This document shows positions 5,737 through 10,285 of a DNA stretch of 10,285 nucleotides, piece by piece. Position 1 is the stretch's first letter; each line of letters begins with the position of its first letter. The DNA lies in assembly GCA_903834675.1 (NCBI GenBank), contig CAILKC010000660.1:1-10285 (forward strand). Direction: 5' to 3'. The stretch is from an uncultured Victivallales bacterium. Its GTDB lineage: Bacteria; Verrucomicrobiota; Lentisphaeria; Oligosphaerales; JAFGRS01. The notes beneath the pieces are model-generated. The model was not told the origin of the DNA, searched no databases, and worked only from the letters and a program-made list of their open reading frames with translations. The position numbers were made by a program, and so were the translations under genes.

Positions 5737-6732
5737 ATGCACACACCGCCTCCCGAACGCTATGCCTCGATGCCCTACCGGCGCTGCGGTCACAGCGGGC
5801 TGATGCTGCCGCCCATCTCATTGGGCCTGTGGCACAACTTCGGCGGGGTCGACACGGCGCAGAACAGCCGCGAGATGCTCCTGGGGGCCTTCGACCTGGG
5901 CATCACGCACTTCGATTTGGCCAATAACTACGGACCGCCGCCAGGCAGTGCCGAGGAGACCCTTGGCAAGGTCCTTAAAGACGACTTGGGGGCGCACCGC
6001 GACGAGCTGGTCATCTCCACTAAAGCCGGCTACCGCATGTGGCCTGGACCCTATGGCGAGTGGGGCTCGCGCAAGAATCTGCTCAGCAGCCTGGATCAGA
6101 GCCTCCGGCGCCTTGGCCTCCCCTACGTGGACATCTTCTACAGTCACCGTTTTGACCCGGATACGCCCCTGGAAGAGACCATGGGGGCGTTGGACACGGC
6201 CGTGCGCAGCGGCCGGGCTCTGTATGTCGGCATCTCTTCCTACCAGCCCGAGCAGACCCGCCAGGCGACCGCTATTCTGCGCTCGTTGGGCACGCCCTGT
6301 CTGATCCATCAGCCGTCATACAGCATCCTCAACCGCTGGATTGAGAATGGCCTCATCGAGACCCTGGCCACGGCGGGCGTCGGCTGTATCGCCTTCTGCC
6401 CTCTGGCTCAGGGTCTGCTTACAGATCGTTACCTCGACGGCATCCCGGCTGACTCGCGTGCCGCCAAGCCGCACGGTTTCTTGAAGCGCGAGCACGTCAC
6501 CCCGGAAAAGGTGCAGATGGTACGTCAGCTCCACGAGATCGCGGTCGGGCGCGGCCAGACGCTGCCCCAGATGGCCATCGCCTGGGTGTTGCGGCATCGC
6601 TCCATGACCTCGGCGCTGATCGGGGCTAGTCGTGTGGCGCAGATCCGAGACTGCCTCGGCGCCCTGCAGAACCTGTCCTTCTCCGCCGACGAACTCGCCC
6701 GCATCGACGCCGCCACGGGACGCGTCGCGTAA
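5737..6732 (+). CDS. yghZ: YghZ/Gpr-type aldo/keto reductase (L-glyceraldehyde 3-phosphate reductase)
   Basis: A 331-residue NADPH-dependent aldo/keto reductase, highly similar along its length to E. coli YghZ (AKR14 family), which reduces L-glyceraldehyde 3-phosphate and detoxifies aldehydes such as methylglyoxal. The catalytic tetrad is visible: D60 in 'THFDLANNYGPPPGSAEE', Y65, K96 in 'VISTKAGY', and H137 in 'FYSHRFD'. Other hallmarks are 'SLGLWHNFG' (28-36), 'MWPGPYGEWGSRK' (101-113), 'LIHQPSYSILNRW' (189-201), 'PLAQGLLT' (222-229) and the cofactor loop 'ALIGASR' (293-299). It ends about 15 residues earlier than the E. coli protein. It starts 55 bases after the FtsZ-like gene on the same strand, so co-transcription is possible, but no functional link to division is known. 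Confidence 0.95.
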   Translation: MHTPPPERYASMPYRRCGHSGLMLPPISLGLWHNFGGVDTAQNSREMLLGAFDLGITHFDLANNYGPPPGSAEETLGKVLKDDLGAHRDELVISTKAGYRMWPGPYGEWGSRKNLLSSLDQSLRRLGLPYVDIFYSHRFDPDTPLEETMGALDTAVRSGRALYVGISSYQPEQTRQATAILRSLGTPCLIHQPSYSILNRWIENGLIETLATAGVGCIAFCPLAQGLLTDRYLDGIPADSRAAKPHGFLKREHVTPEKVQMVRQLHEIAVGRGQTLPQMAIAWVLRHRSMTSALIGASRVAQIRDCLGALQNLSFSADELARIDAATGRVA

Positions 6733-6825
6733 CCGCCGTAGGCACAGCCCGTCGGACCTCGTCTGCGGGTGGCAACTGGGCAAGGGCTGAGGCGCGTCGG
6801 TGTGGTGCTCAGAGACGGGGGCGGT

Positions 6826-7296
6826 TCAGCTCCCTTTCCGGGTGGACCCACGCCCTTTGAGGGGACGGCTGATCAGCATCCGGCCTTGCGATTTCGGCCC
6901 GACCCACTGCTTCGCCAGCACGTCCGCTTCCGTGAACCGCGCCATGAGGATCTCGCCGTCGGTGCTGCGGTTGCGGTCGTGGGAGATGTAGATCGTGCCA
7001 TCGGGCGCCTGGAAGCCATCGGGGTAGGAGACGCCTTGGCGCTCATCCAGCATCAGGCCGCCCTGCCACGTCCTGCCCTCGTCGGCGGACAGCCAGGCGC
7101 TGAGCTTACAGCGGCCCTCGTGCGTGTCGACGGTGTCGCCGTGCTTGACCAACAGGATTCGCCCGGAGGCAAGGCGGCGAAGATGGAACCGCGCATTGGG
7201 CTGCCGGATGTGTTCCGGGTAGGTGGGTTCGGACCAGGTGTAGCCGCCGTCGGCGGAAACGGTCTCGACCATGCCGTTTCCTGGTGCCGTTCCCAC
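6826..7296 (-). pseudogene. 5'-truncated sialidase-family (BNR) gene, C-terminal half only
   Basis: This open frame encodes 156 residues that match only the C-terminal half of bacterial exo-alpha-sialidase/BNR-family proteins. It contains two Asp boxes ('SADGGYTW' 14-21 and 'SADEGRTW' 70-77), '[22 protein letters not shown]' (33-54) and '[21 protein letters not shown]' (90-110). About half a family-length protein is missing from the N-terminal side: no first propeller blades, no signal peptide. The similarity begins at about residue 7, next to an inverted repeat at 7284-7306, where base composition also changes to AT-richer DNA. The simplest reading is a gene cut by an insertion or rearrangement. 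A short expressed protein cannot be excluded. It is convergent with the aldo/keto reductase gene. Confidence 0.75.
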
Positions 7297-7306
7297 AGAA
7301 GATATT
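7284..7306 (-). repeat. Left arm of a 23-bp imperfect inverted repeat
   Basis: Read on the minus strand, this arm is AATATCTTCTGTGGG followed by AACGGCAC. It matches 21 of 23 bases of the plus-strand arm at 7595-7617, including 14 identical bases in a row. It sits at the breakpoint of the truncated sialidase gene and looks like the terminus of a small mobile or miniature element. Confidence 0.65.
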
Positions 7307-7733
7307 ACGGATGAATAACTTACTAGACTGTCATGGTGCTTTATAGGGTCTTAACGGCGTTTTCAGGTACACGAATACAAACCTAACTTGATCAGCGACG
7401 CCAGGCCAGCCCTCCGTCTTGCCGTTCCGCCGTCAGCAACGGCTTCATGCGGCGCCGCCAGGTCGCACACAGTACCGCGATGGCATCCGGGGGACGAAAG
7501 GCAGATCTTCTTCCTTGAATGATATTTATGGCCAGTAAAAAACGTTACAAGGCACTAATTATCCGTATATTAATGCATTAAGTAACTCGCAAGCAATATG
7601 TTATGTGGGAACGGCACTGGACATTCTCGCAAGCAATATGTTATGTGGGAACGGCACTGGACATTACGTCGGCATTTGCTGAGGGCTACACCTTTGAGTG
7701 TCTGCACGATTCCCAGACCGCCGCCTGGTATCA
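7297..7733. other. AT-richer gene-free segment between two sialidase genes
   Basis: No convincing gene is present. Composition is clearly more AT-rich than its neighbours in parts (7297-7390 and 7505-7605), with a perfect 12-bp palindrome TTAATGCATTAA at 7570-7581. A minus-strand open frame of about 50 codons (7544-7392) has no start codon and no recognisable family; it could be the tail of a broken gene. The segment is bounded by inverted repeats and includes an exact tandem duplication, so it is probably the remains of an insertion. Confidence 0.5.
7586..7665 (+). repeat. Exact tandem duplication of a 40-bp unit
   Basis: Bases 7586-7625 and 7626-7665 are identical over all 40 positions (unit begins CTCGCAAGCAATATG and ends GGCACTGGACATT). 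Each unit contains a full copy of the right inverted-repeat arm, at 7595-7617 and 7635-7657. Perfect identity suggests a recent duplication by replication slippage or an aborted transposition step. Confidence 0.95.
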
Positions 7734-8873
7734 CTACGCCGGAACGGCCAGCGCAGAAACGGGAATAATGGCCAGTTCGGCGCTGTTGTTATTCCAGCAG
7801 AGGCGGTCGGCGCCAGCGCGGCCACCGTTGTTGGAGTAGCCGACAAACAACCGCCCCTCGTGCTCGATGGCGTATGGGTAAGACAGTGCCGCCCCCGGGT
7901 GCGACTCTCCAGGCCCGCCGTGCAGCGCCTCCCGAAGGCGGAAGACACGGCAGAAGCGGGCCTCGCCGGGACGCGTCACGGCCAGGGTCAGCGGCGAGCG
8001 CCGGTGGCCGCCATCGGCGCTCGTGCTGCAGACCAGGTAGTGTTGTCCGGTGCTGAGGGTCCCCGTGTAGGGCTTGGAGCCGGCCATGGGCAGGTTGCTC
8101 GGTTGCGAAGCGGTCCAGGTACGGCCGTAATCCGTGCTCACGGCGGCCAGCGCCTGAGCCTGAGCCCCATAGCGCGCCAGGTTGAGGATCCGCTTCCCGT
8201 CGAGAATCACGGAGGACTCGCCCCACATGCTTTCCGGCGCCGGCGGAATCACCACCAGGTCCCAGCGGAGCAGGTCGTCGCCATGGCTGATCGCAACCGC
8301 CGCAGGGTTCCCGTTCGCCACCGCGATGCCGGACATGATCCAGTTGCCATCCGCCAGACGCTGCGGTTCCTGCATGGGCCAGAAGCCGCCCTCGATGATG
8401 GTCCCCCTGGCCTGCCACGTCCCCGTGACCGCATCACGGACGTAGGCGCGGGTGTGAACCTGCTTCATGACGTCGTAGAAGGCGCCGTGGAAGGCCCACA
8501 GCGTCCCGCCGTGCGACAGAAACACCCCGTGACTCACGGCCAAACGGCCAGCGCCGGTGGCAATGGTAAACGGCTCGCTCCAGGTCTGACCGCCATCATC
8601 GCTGCGGCAGCCGCGCGCCTCTTCGCTTCCCGTGTTCTCCCCGCCTTTGTTGTGGCCGAACGAGGCATAGAGTCGACCCTCGTGCCAGGCCAGCGCCACG
8701 CCATGCAAGAACCGGTAGCCGTCCGTCTCGAACTCCCACGGTTTGATGACCTGAAACGAGACACCTTCCAGAGACGGAAGCTCGGCCCTCGCCGGAAAGG
8801 CGCCGCCAGCCCAGAGCGGGTACGCTGAGTCCGCCGGTTGTGCCGGGCTTGATCGCGTTGGGAGTGTGGTCAA
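7734..8873 (-). CDS. Sialidase-family (BNR repeat) protein
   Basis: A predicted six-bladed-propeller glycosidase-type protein of the exo-alpha-sialidase superfamily. Counting from the proposed start, Asp boxes occur at about residues 91-98 ('SDDGGQTW') and 246-253 ('STDYGRTW'), with a degenerate one at about 285. Family landmarks are 'GYRFLHGVALAWHEGRLYASFGHNKG' near the N-terminus, 'PMQEPQRLADGNWIMSG' in the middle, and a canonical C-terminus 'LSYPYAIEHEGRLFVGYSNNGG' followed by 'NSAELAIIPV'. The core is therefore complete. The start is uncertain: the frame stays open to 9149, but the extra part runs through a 7-bp tandem repeat and into the neighbouring gene. I prefer a TTG at 8873-8871 with TGAGG about 9 bases upstream; a GTG near 8945 is another option. 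No signal peptide is obvious from either. The substrate is unknown, and sialic acid is not assured. Confidence 0.82.
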   Translation of the reverse strand: MTTLPTRSSPAQPADSAYPLWAGGAFPARAELPSLEGVSFQVIKPWEFETDGYRFLHGVALAWHEGRLYASFGHNKGGENTGSEEARGCRSDDGGQTWSEPFTIATGAGRLAVSHGVFLSHGGTLWAFHGAFYDVMKQVHTRAYVRDAVTGTWQARGTIIEGGFWPMQEPQRLADGNWIMSGIAVANGNPAAVAISHGDDLLRWDLVVIPPAPESMWGESSVILDGKRILNLARYGAQAQALAAVSTDYGRTWTASQPSNLPMAGSKPYTGTLSTGQHYLVCSTSADGGHRRSPLTLAVTRPGEARFCRVFRLREALHGGPGESHPGAALSYPYAIEHEGRLFVGYSNNGGRAGADRLCWNNNSAELAIIPVSALAVPA

Positions 8874-8941
8874 AGCGGAAGACCTCAGGAAAAAGGCGGT
8901 TCGTATATCGGTATGTCCGGCCCCAGCCGGGGGCTTGGCTG

Positions 8942-9023
8942 CACCCTGCACCCTGCACCCTGCACCCTGAACCCTGAACCCTGAACCCTGAACCCTGAAC
9001 CCTAGGACCCTGAACCCTAGGAC
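8942..9023. repeat. 7-bp telomere-like tandem repeat tract
   Basis: Four CACCCTG units (8942-8969), four AACCCTG units (8970-8997), then two AACCCTAGG/ACCCTG variants. On the other strand this is a TTCAGGG repeat. It lies between the end of the unknown gene (9100) and the sialidase gene. The unit length is not a multiple of 3, so copy-number changes would alter the reading frame that remains open through it. Confidence 0.9.
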
Positions 9024-9099
9024 CTGAGTAGAACTGACAGGCGCCCGTGGGAGGCCGGTGGGGACCGTTGACTCCTCTGCCCGCTGGCCGCCCCGGGCT

Positions 9100-9951
9100 C
9101 TACCGCGTGTGCGCCCCAGCTCCCAGGACCCGTTTGACGATCTCGGCATTCTCTTTCAACTGGTCCTTGTCCCGCTGGAAGAAACCGACGGTCGCCAGGT
9201 CCGTGGGCTTGATGCCCGCAAAGGTCTCGCGGAAAGCGGTCTCCACCACGGCGGGAATCTCAGCGGGGCTCTTGCCATAGAACATCTGCCCGCCGGCCAA
9301 GACCTTGAAGGCGATGCAGGGCTTCCGCACCTGCTGGATCACCTTGAACATCTCCTGCCGGTCCTCCATGAAGAACTTGAGGTGCTTAGCCTTGCCGGTG
9401 ATGAAGGAACTCGCTTCGCCGCCCCGCTTGCGGGTGTTGTGCAGGCAGGCCATGTAGAAGTCGACGCCCCAGTCCTCGTCCTCTGAGCGCAGAATGGTCT
9501 CCGGCACATGAGTCCCCAGACCCACCGGCTTGCCCGAGGCCTTGAGTTTCTTGAGGTTATCGCGCAGAACGTCGACCTGCCCGGCCTCGCAGAGGCCGTC
9601 GGTGGTGGTTCCCTGGTGGTACACGGCAAGGGGATCGCACGCCATCATCTGGCGCACATTGACCTCGAGAGCAATAGGCGGGTAAGGCTGAAATATCCAG
9701 TTGATCTTGCCACCCTCGTTGCGGTACTGCCGAATCACCCGCAACATGTAGTCGTTGGCCAGCGGCAGGCAGGTGGTGTAGCCGAGCTTTTCGGCCTCGA
9801 ATAGCGCTCGGACCACATTCTGCGCCGTGAAATAGTCCATCATCGCTTCGCCCGTACAGATCTCGGGGATGTAGCTATGGCCGTTGACCGGATTGTCGCC
9901 CAAGAACAGCCTGCTGACGGGTGTCCCGAAGAAATCCACCGTTGGTATCAC
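9100..9951 (-). CDS. Conserved protein of unknown function, TIM-barrel-like
   Basis: A 283-residue soluble protein of a family I have seen as 'hypothetical' in planctomycete- and Armatimonadota-like genomes; I do not know a demonstrated function. Visible blocks are 'SRLFLGDNPVNGHSYI' (13-28), 'YRNEGGKINWIFQPYPPI' (76-93), 'VGLGTHVPETILR' (143-155), 'WGVDFYMACLHN' (161-172) and 'KPCIAFKVLAGGQMFYG' (210-226). Regular alternation of hydrophobic strands and helices suggests a TIM barrel. The strand-end motifs loosely recall aldo/keto reductases (substrate pocket near the start, 'IAFKVLAGG' late), but no AKR catalytic tetrad is evident. The start is GTG at 9951, fixed by a very good Shine-Dalgarno. 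No transmembrane segment or signal peptide is seen. It lies upstream of the sialidase on the same strand and might share its transcript, though more than 200 bases separate them. Confidence 0.85.
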   Translation of the reverse strand: MIPTVDFFGTPVSRLFLGDNPVNGHSYIPEICTGEAMMDYFTAQNVVRALFEAEKLGYTTCLPLANDYMLRVIRQYRNEGGKINWIFQPYPPIALEVNVRQMMACDPLAVYHQGTTTDGLCEAGQVDVLRDNLKKLKASGKPVGLGTHVPETILRSEDEDWGVDFYMACLHNTRKRGGEASSFITGKAKHLKFFMEDRQEMFKVIQQVRKPCIAFKVLAGGQMFYGKSPAEIPAVVETAFRETFAGIKPTDLATVGFFQRDKDQLKENAEIVKRVLGAGAHTR

Positions 9952-9958
9952 CTGGCAA

Positions 9959-9964
9959 CCTCCT
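9959..9964 (-). promoter_or_regulatory. Strong Shine-Dalgarno that decides a GTG start
   Basis: Minus-strand AGGAGG with 7 bases to the GTG at 9951-9949. This is the best ribosome binding site in the window and supports the GTG start of the unknown TIM-barrel-like gene. Confidence 0.8.
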
Positions 9965-10261
9965 TACGCTGGAGTCAACGCCTTGGCTCCCGCACCGTTT
10001 CTTGACCACCCGAGCCTTTACACCCTTCCGACCCACCTGGCTGCCGCCAACCCAGGCCCCGCCGCCAGCGCTCACCTCGGCCCGTTCACGGCTCAAACAT
10101 ACTGTGCCTCAGGTGGGTTTGCCTCAACCCGCCCGCCGCAGGTCGGGCGCAAGTCAGCTCCGTAGGGGTTTCTGTTTCGATCGTCTCCGCCTCCGGCGAG
10201 CAGAACGGGTCACGTGACTCTTGGGGGAGACTTCCGGCGGGACGTGTCGCGAAGGCCAGAC
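9965..10261. other. Upstream noncoding region, no gene seen
   Basis: The open frames here have low-complexity, biased composition and no recognisable domain, and look like chance frames in GC-rich DNA. I found no convincing -35/-10 pair for the downstream minus-strand gene; a TTGACT at 9978-9973 is too close to the start to serve as a -35. Nothing else can be supported. Confidence 0.5.
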
Positions 10262-10285
10262 GCCGCGGAGCGCTGAAAGCGCGGC
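10262..10285 (-). repeat. Inverted copy of the left-edge repeat module
   Basis: On the minus strand this reads GCCGCGCTTTCAGCGCTCC followed by GCGGC. It matches the module at 167-187 (GCCGCGCGCCTTCAGCGCTCC) apart from a 2-base length difference. It is cut by the window edge, so the full repeat probably continues beyond it. Confidence 0.6.

Noticed and set aside
7586..7665. CRISPR array
   Set aside because: There are only two units and they are directly adjacent without spacers, so this is a tandem duplication. No cas genes are nearby.
7603..7839. Plus-strand open frame across the 40-bp duplication
   Set aside because: It starts inside the first duplicated unit, continues antisense into the sialidase gene and shows no family resemblance.
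7698..8828. Plus-strand open frame of 376 codons opposite the sialidase
   Set aside because: It is Arg/Val/Ala-rich without motifs, whereas the minus strand has Asp boxes and the family C-terminus.
8874..9149. N-terminal extension of the sialidase frame up to the ATG at 9149
   Set aside because: It is translated from a 7-bp tandem repeat and overlaps the neighbouring gene's end, with no homology to sialidase N-termini and no ribosome binding site. I kept it only as a possible switch in the findings.
9965..10217. Short open frames on both strands near the right edge
   Set aside because: They have low-complexity composition, no ribosome binding sites and no motifs.

Overview
The window is GC-rich bacterial DNA from an organism I cannot name from sequence alone. 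Four things point to a PVC-type or Armatimonadota-like lineage: dispersed palindromic intergenic repeats, BNR-type sialidase-family proteins, a conserved unknown TIM-barrel-like protein, and a PAS kinase with the 'HVHQIELEMQNEEL' N-terminal block. Linked ftsA/ftsZ homologues argue against a typical planctomycete, since most of those lack FtsZ. The assignment is inference.

Left part (1-2934). A noncoding stretch of palindromic repeats is followed by a minus-strand operon. In transcription order it holds a tiny orphan HAMP-like protein (2934-2677), a soluble two-PAS histidine kinase (2702-1008) and a NarL-type response regulator (1004-345). The genes overlap or abut, so they are probably translated together as one signalling unit.

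Middle (2935-6825). A divergent intergenic region carries a possible promoter, a 13-codon mini-ORF and a nested hairpin. It leads into a plus-strand group: an FtsA homologue, a strongly divergent FtsZ-like protein, and a YghZ-type aldo/keto reductase 55 bases further on. The FtsZ-like protein has a degenerate G-box and a T7 loop without two of its three catalytic-type residues. It keeps a textbook C-terminal FtsA-binding peptide, and the FtsA partner is encoded directly upstream. No mur or other dcw-cluster genes are visible.

Right part (6826-10285). All genes are on the minus strand. In transcription order they are a conserved protein of unknown function with a strong Shine-Dalgarno and GTG start (9951-9100), a sialidase-like BNR protein (start uncertain, ending at 7734), and the C-terminal half of a second sialidase-like gene (about 7296-6826). 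The second sialidase breaks off where an AT-richer, gene-free segment begins. That segment is bounded by 23-bp imperfect inverted repeats, and its right end contains an exact 40-bp tandem duplication. A 7-bp telomere-like tandem repeat lies just upstream of the intact sialidase. The last 24 bases match, in inverted orientation, the repeat family seen at the left edge.

The most interesting content is the FtsA/FtsZ-like pair. The HAMP mini-protein and the inverted-repeat segment beside the truncated sialidase come next.
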